Program-made: the position numbers and the translations under genes
Shown: positions 55,683 to 64,000 of the stretch, piece after piece
How the letters are laid out: every line of letters starts with the position of its first letter
Position numbering within the stretch: the first letter of the stretch is position 1
Assembly: GCF_001011115.1 (NCBI RefSeq)
Contig: NZ_CP008874.1
Coordinates: forward strand, 1,626,440-1,690,439
DNA length: 64,000 nt
Direction of reading: 5' to 3'
DNA from: Halanaeroarchaeum sulfurireducens
GTDB lineage: Archaea > Halobacteriota > Halobacteria > Halobacteriales > Halobacteriaceae
The notes under the pieces: model-generated
Told to the model about the DNA's origin: nothing
Seen by the model: only the letters and a program-made list of their open reading frames with translations
Databases searched by the model: none

Positions 55683-56825
55683 ATGGATATCGACGACATC
55701 GCCGCGACGGACTTCATCGAGATCGACGCGGGCCAGCGACTCGGTAAAGTTCGTTCCGTTTTCGAGGCCGAGAATCCCAGGGGGATCATCGTCACGAACG
55801 ACGGCGCCTACGAGGGCGTCATCACCGAACGCCAGTTGCTCCAGTCCCACGTCGAAGACGACGCGAAAGCGGCCTCGCTGACGAATCCAGCGCCCAAGGT
55901 GGACCGCGACGAGGACGTCCGCGTGACGGCGCGGATGCTCGTCGAGGGGAGCAGAAAGGTCGCTCCCGTCTTCGAGAACGGGTCGCTCTGGGGCATCGTC
56001 ACGGAAGACGACATCCTCTCTGCGGTCCTCGAGAACCTCGACGCACTCGACGTCGGCGACATCTACTCGGACGATCCCATCACCCTCTCGAAGGGCGACA
56101 CGGTCGGGGTCGCGATCAATCGACTGCGCGAGCACACCATCTCCCGGCTGCCGGTCCTCGACGAGCGTGGCCTCCTCTCGGGCATCGTGACGATTCACGA
56201 CGTCGTCAACGTCGTGATCAGGAACATGGACAAGCCGACCACCGGCGACCGCGCCGGGGAGATGGACCGCATCCTCGACATCCCAGTGGCAGACGTCCTG
56301 TCGAGCCCAGTGGAGACGGTCTCGCTCGACGACTCCGTCGACGACGCCGTCGAGGTAATGCTTGACAACGATTACTCCGGACTGGTCGTCACGAAGTCCG
56401 AAAACGACCGGGCGATCCTGGGCGTCGTGACGAAGACGGACGTGTTACGCGCGCTCAGCTACACCGAGGAGGACCGCATGGACGTCCAGATCACCAACAT
56501 CCACCTGCTCGATGGGATCGACCGAGGCGAGATACGACAGAAGATCCAGTCGATCACCGGCAAGTACAGCGACATGGGCGTTCAGCACGCCCACGTGCGC
56601 TTCCACCAGCACAAAGAACAGCTCCGGGGGACGCCGCTCATCCAGGCCCAGATACGCCTCCGAACCGACAAGGGGCAGGCCGCCGGGTCGGGAGAGGGCT
56701 ACGGCGCGGAAACCGCCTTCCACGTCGCGCTGGACAAACTGGAGCGCAACGTTCTCGAGATGAAGGGAATTCGGACCGACGCGGAGTACGAGGGACAGCT
56801 CCTCAGAAAACTCGGCGAACTCTAG
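55683..56825 (+). CDS. Four-CBS protein with C-terminal ribosome-hibernation-factor-like domain
   Basis: 380 aa from the ATG at 55683. Four CBS motifs occupy residues 1-275 (for example GIIVTNDGAYEGVITERQLL, LPVLDERGLLSGIVTIHDVV). The C-terminal 100 residues (AHVRFHQHKEQLRGTPLIQA, QIRLRTDKGQAAGSGEGYGA, ETAFHVALDKLERNVLEMKG) resemble the HPF/RaiA double-stranded-RNA-type fold of hibernation factors. A paralogue lies at 62199. An adenylate-sensing hibernation role is inferred. Confidence 0.8.
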   Translation: MDIDDIAATDFIEIDAGQRLGKVRSVFEAENPRGIIVTNDGAYEGVITERQLLQSHVEDDAKAASLTNPAPKVDRDEDVRVTARMLVEGSRKVAPVFENGSLWGIVTEDDILSAVLENLDALDVGDIYSDDPITLSKGDTVGVAINRLREHTISRLPVLDERGLLSGIVTIHDVVNVVIRNMDKPTTGDRAGEMDRILDIPVADVLSSPVETVSLDDSVDDAVEVMLDNDYSGLVVTKSENDRAILGVVTKTDVLRALSYTEEDRMDVQITNIHLLDGIDRGEIRQKIQSITGKYSDMGVQHAHVRFHQHKEQLRGTPLIQAQIRLRTDKGQAAGSGEGYGAETAFHVALDKLERNVLEMKGIRTDAEYEGQLLRKLGEL

Positions 56826-56847
56826 ATTGTCACCGTTCGTCCACGGG

Positions 56848-57546
56848 TCAGCGCTGCTCCACGCTCTCGATGCCGTTTCCCGTGATCTCGAATCGTGCCT
56901 GCTCGCCCTCGGGGCGGGCCCGATGTTTCTCCAGGGTCGCCCGCCGTTTGCCGCCGCGGAAGCGTTCGAGACGCACGATGGTTCCCGTCCAGTGTGAAAG
57001 CGTGTGTCCGCCCAGCGGCCGCACCCGGTCGGCGTCACTCTCGGGGTCGGTGTAGACCTGGTTCGTCACGATCACGACCAGATCGTTTCGACGGGCCAGC
57101 GAGAGGAGATGTGTCACCTGGTTCGCGACCGACCGCAGCGCGTCACCGCTCTCCTCGTCCTCGGTCCGTCGAAGGCGGTAGAAGCCGGTCGCGCTGTCCA
57201 GGACGACCAGATCGGCCCGGTCGGCGAAGTCCTCCACGTCCTGGACGGCCTCGATCTGCTCGTCGAAGTCGTGGGCCGCCTGGACGATGACGCGAGCGGA
57301 GGCCGACTCGACGTCTTCGACCCGCGAGGAGAGCACTTGCTCGAACCGGTCGACGGAGAGCCCCTCGGTGTCGACTACGACCGCCGTCCCACCGTCGGCG
57401 ACCGCCTCGGCGACCGCACTCAGTGCCACGTTGGTCTTTCCCGACCCGGGCGCGCCGTACAGTTGGGTGACGGTGCCGGGTTCCAGCCCACCCCCGAGGA
57501 GATCATCGAGAGCCGCACACCCCGTCGAGAGTCCGGTGTCGCTCAC
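56848..57546 (-). CDS. radB: DNA repair and recombination protein RadB
   Basis: 232 aa, RecA-fold: Walker A GAPGSGKTNVALSA near residue 31, the Walker B strand ADLVVLDSATGFYRL and VIVTNQVYTDPESDADRVRP. It lacks the N-terminal HhH domain of RadA, which defines RadB. It assists RadA filaments in homologous recombination. Divergent from the RuvC-like gene, with 89 bases between. Confidence 0.93.
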   Translation of the reverse strand: MSDTGLSTGCAALDDLLGGGLEPGTVTQLYGAPGSGKTNVALSAVAEAVADGGTAVVVDTEGLSVDRFEQVLSSRVEDVESASARVIVQAAHDFDEQIEAVQDVEDFADRADLVVLDSATGFYRLRRTEDEESGDALRSVANQVTHLLSLARRNDLVVIVTNQVYTDPESDADRVRPLGGHTLSHWTGTIVRLERFRGGKRRATLEKHRARPEGEQARFEITGNGIESVEQR

Positions 57547-57635
57547 GATCGGTCAGTGGGCGGGACCGGGGAAAAACACCCCGATCGACTAGGACGCCAC
57601 GAAACTTTTGGCGGCGCACTGCGCAGGTATCGATA

Positions 57636-58379
57636 GTGATCGTCGTCGCAACGGACGACTTCGAGATCTATCACGAGGTGATCACAGCCCTGCGGACCCG
57701 CGGGAGCGAGTTCACGACGGTTCGGAAGGACGCACCGCTGCCCCCCGATGCGGAGGTCGTCATCACCGGGCCCGGGGAGAAAAGAGAGGCGTCGGTCCCC
57801 GTCATCGAGGCCGACGCGGCAGATCCGCGCGCGGCCGTCGACGAGGCGATGGCGGCGCTCCGGGACGATGGCGGACGGCTCGTCGTCGGCGTCGACCCGG
57901 GAACGAACCCTGGGATCGCCGTGTTGCGGGACGATCTGGTCGTCGCCGCGTTCCAGGTGCCCGTCGAGGACGCGGCGGCCGTCGTCGTGCGAGAATGCGA
58001 GGGGGCGAGCGACCCGCTGGTCCGGATCGGCAACGGGGCACGCCTGCACGGCGCCCGGATTCTGGAGGACCTGGCGGACGAAGTCCCCGTCGCGCTGGTG
58101 GACGAGACGGGGACGACGCCACACCTCGGTCCCGGGGCGCGTGGGATGGGCGATGTCCTTGCCGCCGCCAACATCGCCAGGCGACCGGGGACGGACATCG
58201 AGGGGCGCAGCATCGAGCCGACCGAGGGCGAGATACAGGTCATCAAAGACCGGTCGCGCGAGCGCGCGGCCGACCACCAGACTATCACAGAGGCATTGGC
58301 GCGACGGGTGGCCCGTGGCGATCTCACGCTGGAAGAAGCGATCGCCGAACACCGGAGCGGCCCCGACGAGGAACCATGA
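57636..58379 (+). CDS. Archaeal protein with RuvC-like RNase H fold
   Basis: 247 aa, GTG start. The first about 85 residues form a small alpha/beta domain (MIVVATDDFEIYHEVITALR). The second half begins LVVGVDPGTNPGIAVLRDD, the first strand and catalytic Asp of RuvC-like nucleases, with later acidic positions in VALVDETGTTPHLG and GMGDVLAAANIA. The C-terminus is helical. Divergent from radB, which suggests a role in recombination, but activity is unproven. Confidence 0.7.
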   Translation: MIVVATDDFEIYHEVITALRTRGSEFTTVRKDAPLPPDAEVVITGPGEKREASVPVIEADAADPRAAVDEAMAALRDDGGRLVVGVDPGTNPGIAVLRDDLVVAAFQVPVEDAAAVVVRECEGASDPLVRIGNGARLHGARILEDLADEVPVALVDETGTTPHLGPGARGMGDVLAAANIARRPGTDIEGRSIEPTEGEIQVIKDRSRERAADHQTITEALARRVARGDLTLEEAIAEHRSGPDEEP

Positions 58380-58422
58380 GGGCGAACGGATCGCCCCAGG
58401 CGACATTACTATGCGTCTCCGA

Positions 58423-58439
58423 ATGGTAGTTACTACCAT
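58423..58439. promoter_or_regulatory. 17-bp palindrome upstream of cdc48
   Basis: atggtagt-t-actaccat is a perfect inverted repeat with a single central base, 72 bases before the cdc48 ATG and 44 bases after the RuvC-like gene stop. It is AT-richer than its surroundings and follows a TATA-like cattactatg (58404-58413). It is a candidate operator. The cdc48 start itself has a Shine-Dalgarno (aggagt, 58502-58507), so its message has a 5' leader. Confidence 0.45.
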
Positions 58440-58510
58440 CGTCGGGCCGCCGGTCGACGCAACGTTCTTCCGTCGTCCCGACAGAAACCACAGTATCCCG
58501 CAGGAGTGCC

Positions 58511-60736
58511 ATGAACGAAGTCCAACTGGAAGTGGCGAAAGCGTACCCGAACGACTCGGGTCGCGGAATCGCCCGCCTCGACCCCGACACGCTGTTGCAC
58601 CTCAAACTGAGCCCCGGCGACATCATCGAGATCGAAGGCGCCGATACGACGGCGGCGAAAGTCTGGCGTGCGGACAGACAGGATTGGAATACGGACACCG
58701 TCCGCATCGACGGATTCACCCGACAGAACGCCGACGTCGGTATCGGCGAGCGGGTGAAGATACGAAAGGCGGACGCCAAGAAGGCGGAGACGCTGGTCCT
58801 CGCCCCGCCGGAGGACGCCAGCGTCCAGTTCGGATCGGACGCGGCCGGCATGGTCAAGCGCCAGATCCTCAAGCGGCCGGTCGTCGGCCGCGACATCGTC
58901 CCGGTGATGTCGAGCACGAATCACCCCTTCATGCGGTCGCCAGGCCAGGCCATCCCGCTCATCGCGGTCGAGACTGAGCCGGAGGGCGTGGTTCTCGTGA
59001 CCGAGGATACGGAAGTCGAACTCCGAGAGGAGCCCATCAGCGGCTTCGAGGGTACCGGCGGTGGCATCACCTACGAGGACATCGGCGGCCTGCAAAACGA
59101 GATCCAGCGGGTCCGGGAGATGGTCGAGCTCCCCATGAAGCACCCGCAGATCTTCCAGAAACTCGGCATCGAGCCGCCCCAGGGTGTCCTCCTCCACGGA
59201 CCGCCGGGGACCGGGAAGACGTTACTCGCGAAGGCGGTTGCCAACGAGACCTCCGCGAGTTTCTTCTCCATCGCCGGTCCCGAGATCATCTCGAAGTACT
59301 ACGGCGAGTCCGAACAGCAGCTCCGGGAGATCTTCGAGGACGCCAAAGAGGAGTCGCCGGCCATAATCTTCATCGACGAGTTGGATTCGATCGCGCCCAA
59401 GCGTGAGGAGGTAACCGGGGAGGTCGAACGGCGGGTCGTCGCCCAGTTGCTCACGATGATGGACGGCCTCGAAGGCCGGGGACAGGTCATCGTCATCGCG
59501 GCGACCAACCGCGTCGACGCTGTCGACCCGGCGCTGCGCCGGCCGGGTCGGTTCGACCGGGAGATCGAGATCGGCGTCCCCGACGAGACGGGCCGCGAGG
59601 AGATTCTCACCATCCACACCCGCGGGATGCCACTCAGCGACGACATCAGCCTCCCGCAGCTGGCCGACGACACCCACGGCTTCGTCGGGGCGGACATCGA
59701 GTCGCTGACGAAGGAGGCCGCGATGCGGGCGCTGAGACGCTACCTTCCGGAGATTGACCTCGACGAGGAGGACATCCCACCGAGTCTCATCGACCGCATG
59801 ATCGTCAAGCGCGAGGACTTCGGTGGAGCGCTCAGCGAGGTCGAACCGAGCGCAATGCGGGAGGTGCTCGTGGAGCTGCCGAAGGTGTCCTGGGACGACG
59901 TCGGGGGTCTCGCCGAGGCGAAATCCACCGTCAAGGAAAGCGTCGAGTGGCCGCTTTCGGACACGGAGAAGTTCACCCGCATGGGCATCAGCCCGCCCTC
60001 GGGCGTGCTCCTGTACGGGCCGCCGGGCACCGGGAAGACGCTGATGGCGAAGGCGGTCGCCAACGAGACGAACGCGAACTTCATCAGCGTCCGCGGTCCG
60101 CAACTCCTCTCGAAGTGGGTGGGAGAGTCCGAGAAGGCCATCCGACAGACGTTCCGGAAGGCCCGGCAGGTGAGCCCGACGGTGATCTTCTTCGACGAAC
60201 TCGACAGTCTCGCCCCGGGGCGTGGGTCGGAGACGGGCAACAACGTCTCCGAGCGGGTCGTCAACCAGCTCCTGACGGAACTGGACGGTCTCGAAGATAT
60301 GGAGGACGTGGTAGTCGTCGCCGCGACGAACAGGCCGGACATCATCGACCCGGCGTTGATCCGAACGGGCCGGTTCGACCGACTCGTGATGATCGGCCAG
60401 CCAAGCGTCGAGGGGCGCGAGGAGATCCTGAAAATCCACACCCAGGAGACGCCACTAGCCCCCGAAGTCTCGCTTCGCGAACTCGCCGAGCGGACCGAGG
60501 GGTACGTGGGTTCCGACATAGCCAACATCACCCGCGAGGCAGCCATCGAGGCGCTTCGCGAGGACGAGGGGGCGGATACCGTGGAAATGCGACACTTCCG
60601 TGCCGCCCTCGATAGTGTCCGCCCGACCATCACCGAGGACCTCCTCGAGTACTACGAGAGTGTCGAAGAGGATCTCACCGGCGGTTCAACACCGCCGACG
60701 GGTGGCCGGCGCGAGGGACACATCGGCTTCCAGTGA
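58511..60736 (+). CDS. cdc48: CDC48/VCP-type AAA+ ATPase
   Basis: 741 aa. An N-terminal double-psi barrel ([20 protein letters not shown]) and CDC48_2 domain precede two AAA modules. Walker A is [18 protein letters not shown] near residue 230 and [18 protein letters not shown] near 503, and each is followed by a DELDS Walker B and an arginine-finger region ([25 protein letters not shown]). It unfolds or extracts proteins using ATP and probably feeds the proteasome. The C-terminal tail ([18 protein letters not shown]) is flexible. Confidence 0.97.
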   Translation: MNEVQLEVAKAYPNDSGRGIARLDPDTLLHLKLSPGDIIEIEGADTTAAKVWRADRQDWNTDTVRIDGFTRQNADVGIGERVKIRKADAKKAETLVLAPPEDASVQFGSDAAGMVKRQILKRPVVGRDIVPVMSSTNHPFMRSPGQAIPLIAVETEPEGVVLVTEDTEVELREEPISGFEGTGGGITYEDIGGLQNEIQRVREMVELPMKHPQIFQKLGIEPPQGVLLHGPPGTGKTLLAKAVANETSASFFSIAGPEIISKYYGESEQQLREIFEDAKEESPAIIFIDELDSIAPKREEVTGEVERRVVAQLLTMMDGLEGRGQVIVIAATNRVDAVDPALRRPGRFDREIEIGVPDETGREEILTIHTRGMPLSDDISLPQLADDTHGFVGADIESLTKEAAMRALRRYLPEIDLDEEDIPPSLIDRMIVKREDFGGALSEVEPSAMREVLVELPKVSWDDVGGLAEAKSTVKESVEWPLSDTEKFTRMGISPPSGVLLYGPPGTGKTLMAKAVANETNANFISVRGPQLLSKWVGESEKAIRQTFRKARQVSPTVIFFDELDSLAPGRGSETGNNVSERVVNQLLTELDGLEDMEDVVVVAATNRPDIIDPALIRTGRFDRLVMIGQPSVEGREEILKIHTQETPLAPEVSLRELAERTEGYVGSDIANITREAAIEALREDEGADTVEMRHFRAALDSVRPTITEDLLEYYESVEEDLTGGSTPPTGGRREGHIGFQ

Positions 60737-60746
60737 GGCACACGCC

Positions 60747-61715
60747 TCACCGGGAACCGCTGGCACCGCGATTCCGACCAGCGGCGACGATTACTTCGCC
60801 GTCGAGACCCGCCGCCTCGAGTGCATCCGTTCCAGCCCGTCGAGCGGCCGCCGCGTTGTCCGCGTCCGTGACGCCGTAGACGGCGGGCCCCCACGATGAC
60901 TGGCCAGCGCCCTCGATGGCTGGCTCTCGGGAGAGTTCCGTCACCAGATCCCCCACCGGCGGGCGATAGACCCCTCCCTGCTCTTCGGCGTACCATCGGC
61001 CGTTCAACCGACCCAGTTCGGAGACGCCGGCCCCGAACGTGGAGACGTCACCGGCAGTGACAGCCGGGAGGATGCGCCGGACGACGAGTCCCGCGATCCG
61101 ATCGCTGAGGGCCGGATCTGCGCGTTCGACCGCCGCGCGCATACCCCTGTCCTCCTCAGCCCCGTACCGACCGCGTTCGTTCTCGGGAATGACCACGAGA
61201 AACCGCCAGTCAGCCGGGATGTCGTGTCGGACGGCAACCCGAGGAACGCTCCAGTCGCCGGTCGCGGGCGGTTCGGTGGTGAATCGTCCCGTCGGATGGC
61301 CATCGTCCAGGACGAACCCACCGTCCTCGAACGTGGCCACACCGACGCCGCTCCGACCGCCACGACCGAGGTCCGGGGCGTGCATCCGGACGTCGGGCTC
61401 AGTCCCGTGCGCACGGGCGACGGACGCGAGAACGGCGAGTGCGCGCTGTGTTCCGCTGCCGAGACCGACGTGATTCGGATACGTTTCCGTGACGCGCACG
61501 CGGGCGCCAGGGACCTCGAGCAGCGAGACCACCCGTTCGACCAGCGGACGAAGCTCCGGGTCCTCGACGACCGTCGCGTCCTCGGGGGCGGCCTCGACGA
61601 CCATCCCCGGTTCGTCGAGAGCGACGCCGAGACTCCCGTAGAGGCGTTCGTGCGAGAGCGAGAGATTGACGAACCCGAAGTGGAGACGGGCGGCAGTCGA
61701 GATCTGGACGTCCAT
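60747..61715 (-). CDS. Beta-ribofuranosylaminobenzene 5'-phosphate synthase
   Basis: About 322 aa from the ATG at 61715 (DVQISTAARLHFGFVNLSLS). GHMP-kinase-like fold with TYPNHVGLGSGTQRALAVLA and GRGGRSGVGVATFEDGGFVLD, characteristic of RFAP synthase. It joins p-hydroxybenzoate/aminobenzoate and PRPP early in methanopterin-type pterin biosynthesis; in haloarchaea the actual pathway is less clear. The stop lies 10 bases from the convergent cdc48 stop. Confidence 0.9.
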   Translation of the reverse strand: MDVQISTAARLHFGFVNLSLSHERLYGSLGVALDEPGMVVEAAPEDATVVEDPELRPLVERVVSLLEVPGARVRVTETYPNHVGLGSGTQRALAVLASVARAHGTEPDVRMHAPDLGRGGRSGVGVATFEDGGFVLDDGHPTGRFTTEPPATGDWSVPRVAVRHDIPADWRFLVVIPENERGRYGAEEDRGMRAAVERADPALSDRIAGLVVRRILPAVTAGDVSTFGAGVSELGRLNGRWYAEEQGGVYRPPVGDLVTELSREPAIEGAGQSSWGPAVYGVTDADNAAAARRAGTDALEAAGLDGEVIVAAGRNRGASGSR

Positions 61716-61770
61716 ACGGGGCCTGTGTTCGGCAGGCGATTGACCCTTACGGCATCGATCGGCTCCCGGC

Positions 61771-61914
61771 TCAGGCGCCCGCTCGAATGCGCCAGTAGGC
61801 GACGAGACCGCCCACGAGCGTTCCGAGGAGGAGCCCACCCGGGCCGAAAACGACGAACCCGAGAATCCACCCGAGGACGACCGTCAGAAAGGCTTGGGAG
61901 TAACGCGGATCCAT
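61771..61914 (-). CDS. Very small haloarchaeal membrane protein
   Basis: 47 aa from the ATG at 61914: DPRYSQAFLTVVLGWILGFV followed by a Gly-rich second hydrophobic segment (GPGGLLLGTLVGGLVAYWRI) and a basic end. It has one to two membrane helices. No function. It may share a transcript with the RFAP synthase gene 55 bases downstream. Confidence 0.6.
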   Translation of the reverse strand: MDPRYSQAFLTVVLGWILGFVVFGPGGLLLGTLVGGLVAYWRIRAGA

Positions 61915-62198
61915 ACCGGTACTGGGTCCCACCGGGAAATTACTCTTCGGAATCCACCACGGAAACTGATCTCCATCCCGATCGTGGACGAGAGCCCGAC
62001 GATATTCCGGTGGACAGTGTGGACGGAAGTGGCATGGTCGCCGGAAGGCACAATGGATTCGGCGGCGTCCGAAACCAGAAACGATGACCCGGGTCGGGGA
62101 GGATCCGTCCCTGCGGTTTATGCTATAGGCCCTCCAAGGGTTACCTGGACGACGGACGGTCGCATCGACCGGCCGACCGACAGAAACGATCACCACCC

Positions 62199-63416
62199 AT
62201 GGACATCACAGACATCGTCTCCCAGGACTACGTGGAATTTTCACCCGACACGCAGGTATCGAAACTCGTCGGCGCGTTCGACGACCCCGGCGTAAAGGGT
62301 GTCGTCGTCGTCCGCGACGGCGTCTTCGAAGGGGTCATCACGCGCAAACAGCTCGCCGGATCGCATCACCAGCCGGACCAGAAGGTCGGCTCGCTGGTCT
62401 GGCAGGTTCCTCGTCTGGCACCCGACGAGGACGTGCGAAAGGTCGCCCAGTTGATGATCGACGGGGACTCACAGCTCCTGCCGGTCTTCGAAGGGGAGAA
62501 CCTCATCGGCGTCGTCACGGCGGACGACATCATCGAGGCGGTGCAGTCGTTCCTCGATGCTGCGACGGTTCGAGAGGCCTACAGCCGTGATCTGGTCTCC
62601 GTCACGCCGGAGACCACCTTCGGCGACGCACTCAACCTCTTCCGCGATCAGTCCATTACCCACCTGCCGGTCGTCGAGAACGACGAGCCGGTCGGCATTC
62701 TGAGCCTGTACGACGTGACCAATTTCACCGTCCGCTCCGTCCAGCGAAGCAGCGGTGGCGACGCGGGCGGGGTCGACACGTTCGGCGGTGAAATATCCGA
62801 CAGCACCGGACGGACCCGGCGTGGTGGGTTTGGTTCCCGCGAGGGAGAACTCGACAGATTGCTGGACCTTCCTGTGAACAATCTGATGGTCTCGCCGGTC
62901 CGAACCATCGAGCCGGACGCGACTCTCCAGGCGGCCGCCGAGACGATGTTCGAGATCGGGGGGTCCTCCCTGGTCGTGTACCGTGACGACAGCCCCGACG
63001 GAATCCTCACGAAGACGGATATCCTCGATGCGCTCACCTGGGAAGCGGGGGGCAACCGGAGCGTCCAGCTCTACGGTTCGAGTCTGCTAGACGACATGAG
63101 TTACGACGAGGTGGTCGCGATGGTCGACAACTTCGACGACAAGGACGGCGACATGGCAGTCCTCGACGCGAAGATCCACCTCCACGAACACGACGAGACG
63201 CTGCGCGGGCGCCCGCTGCTCCTCGCACGGATACGACTGCACACCGATCGGGGGCTTTTCATCGCCTCCGGCGAAGGGTACGGCGCGAGCCACGCCATCA
63301 AGGAGGCCCGGGACGTCCTCGAACGACGGATCCGGGACGCAAAGACGGCGGGACAGTCGAAAAAGCCCCCCTCCGAGGAGTACTGGGAGAAACGCTTCGG
63401 CTGGATGCTCGAGTGA
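62199..63416 (+). CDS. Four-CBS protein with C-terminal hibernation-factor-like domain, paralogue
   Basis: 405 aa, same architecture as the protein at 55683: four CBS motifs (GVVVVRDGVFEGVITRKQLA, LPVFEGENLIGVVTADDIIE, LPVVENDEPVGILSLYDVTN, SLVVYRDDSPDGILTKTDIL) and a C-terminal domain with KIHLHEHDETLRGRPLLLAR, IRLHTDRGLFIASGEGYGAS and HAIKEARDVLERRIRDAKTA. A Gly/Ser-rich linker (about residues 183-210) separates the CBS pairs and is absent from the paralogue. Its C-terminus is longer (SEEYWEKRFGWMLE). Confidence 0.8.
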   Translation: MDITDIVSQDYVEFSPDTQVSKLVGAFDDPGVKGVVVVRDGVFEGVITRKQLAGSHHQPDQKVGSLVWQVPRLAPDEDVRKVAQLMIDGDSQLLPVFEGENLIGVVTADDIIEAVQSFLDAATVREAYSRDLVSVTPETTFGDALNLFRDQSITHLPVVENDEPVGILSLYDVTNFTVRSVQRSSGGDAGGVDTFGGEISDSTGRTRRGGFGSREGELDRLLDLPVNNLMVSPVRTIEPDATLQAAAETMFEIGGSSLVVYRDDSPDGILTKTDILDALTWEAGGNRSVQLYGSSLLDDMSYDEVVAMVDNFDDKDGDMAVLDAKIHLHEHDETLRGRPLLLARIRLHTDRGLFIASGEGYGASHAIKEARDVLERRIRDAKTAGQSKKPPSEEYWEKRFGWMLE

Positions 63417-63542
63417 CGAGACAGCAGAGATTCCGAAACGCGGCATCTCTGACTTATCTTACCTTCGTTCGTCAACAATGGGACTGGGGGAACGACATTT
63501 TCACGGGTGAAAGGTTAAGAACCTGTCAATCGAGTATCCGAT

Positions 63543-64000
63543 ATGGAGCTCATTGACAGTTTCGACCATCAGACGGGCGTTCACTGCGGAGCGGCCGCGA
63601 TCCGAAACCTCACGCGCCATTACGGCTGGCAATACTCCGAAGCGGCGAGTTTCGGCATCGGCGGGGGACCGGCGTTCCTCCAGTACACGACCCCTGAGAG
63701 CGCCTGGGCGCGCGTGCGGACCAGCCCAATCTGGCTCGTGCGCGCCTTCTTCGAGCGGACCGGGATCCCACACCTGTCGCGATCGGGCGACGACTTCACC
63801 GTCGCCTGGGAGAACGTCGCCGCCAGGATCGAGCACGACGACCCGGTGGTCGTGTTTCTCGATCCGGAGCGACTGGGGTATCTGTCCGCTGAACCGGCCC
63901 ACCTACCGCCCCACGTAGCCGTCGCCATCGGCTACGACGACGATTCCGTGATCCTCTCCGATGCCGCCGTCGAAGAGCGCCAAGAGGTCGCCCTGGAAAC
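63543..64000 (+). CDS. BtrH N-terminal-domain (C39-like) protein, cut by window end
   Basis: The first 152 residues are visible. IDSFDHQTGVHCGAAAIRNL places a Cys near residue 15 followed by a helix, as in the papain-like BtrH N-terminal domain. HLPPHVAVAIGYDDDSVILS supplies the likely catalytic His (near 122) and VILSDA a following Asp. BtrH transfers an acyl group from a carrier protein in butirosin synthesis; the haloarchaeal substrate is unknown and the C-terminal domain is outside the window. Confidence 0.75.
   Translation, partial: MELIDSFDHQTGVHCGAAAIRNLTRHYGWQYSEAASFGIGGGPAFLQYTTPESAWARVRTSPIWLVRAFFERTGIPHLSRSGDDFTVAWENVAARIEHDDPVVVFLDPERLGYLSAEPAHLPPHVAVAIGYDDDSVILSDAAVEERQEVALE

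Noticed and set aside
58423-58439. Palindrome as a terminator for the upstream RuvC-like gene
   Set aside because: No oligo-T follows, and archaeal termination depends on T runs instead of hairpins; an operator is more plausible.

Overview
The window is chromosomal DNA of a halophilic archaeon (class Halobacteria). The proteins are strongly acidic. Many genes start on or just after the predicted transcript start (a TATA-like element about 25-30 nt before the ATG/GTG, no Shine-Dalgarno). The gene set is archaeal: RfcL, RadB, CDC48, HMG-CoA synthase, beta-RFAP synthase, class II RNR with inteins, and a tRNA-Met intron. The genus cannot be read from the sequence.

Layout. 0-7.6 kb: end of an amidohydrolase, then birA and a three-gene propionyl/acetyl-CoA carboxylase operon (pccB-pccX-pccA, minus), divergent from sucC-sucD (plus). 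7.6-10.3 kb: small proteins, tRNA-Val(CAC), a PduO-type cobalamin adenosyltransferase and two winged-helix regulators. 10.3-14.5 kb: glycine cleavage operon gcvT-gcvH-gcvPA-gcvPB with 4-nt overlaps. 14.6-16.7 kb: NYN, TatD and DUF2150-type genes. 16.8-20.4 kb: two divergent pilin-like genes, one split by an IS630-type insertion whose removal restores the reading frame exactly. 20.5-34.5 kb: hmgB, a regulator, GNAT, rfcL, alcohol dehydrogenase, malic enzyme, RNase H-like, CBS, EamA transporter, UspA, histidine kinase, potassium channel and DUF2391 genes. 34.6-37.1 kb: intron-containing tRNA-Met and conserved haloarchaeal proteins. 37.2-42.8 kb: a 1872-aa class II ribonucleotide reductase carrying two inteins. 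43.0-46.8 kb: trpD-trpF-trpE-trpG operon. 47.0-52.7 kb: an accessory island starting at tRNA-Val(GAC), partly AT-rich, with a ribbon-helix-helix/SWIM pair, a deoxyribosyltransferase-like gene divergent from a winged-helix gene and an unknown gene, a membrane-anchored HNH protein and a broken PIN gene. 52.7-64 kb: SagB-type oxidoreductase, membrane protein, PQQ-propeller lipoprotein, two 4xCBS plus hibernation-factor-like fusions, radB, a RuvC-like protein, cdc48, beta-RFAP synthase and the start of a BtrH-like protein.

How genes connect. PccBXA, SucCD and the cobalamin adenosyltransferase fit propionyl-CoA to succinyl-CoA metabolism; the adenosyltransferase would also feed the AdoCbl-dependent RNR. 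BirA would biotinylate the carboxylase encoded beside it.

Most unusual observation. All three tRNA genes in the window (Val-CAC, Met-CAT, Val-GAC) are followed by the same compound structure: the tRNA 3' end, a GC-rich hairpin, a degenerate inverted copy of that tRNA 3' end, then a second perfect direct copy (twice for Val-CAC). The hairpin segment is similar between loci although the tRNA ends are not, so this looks like a recurrent element family that copies the 3' end of its host tRNA.
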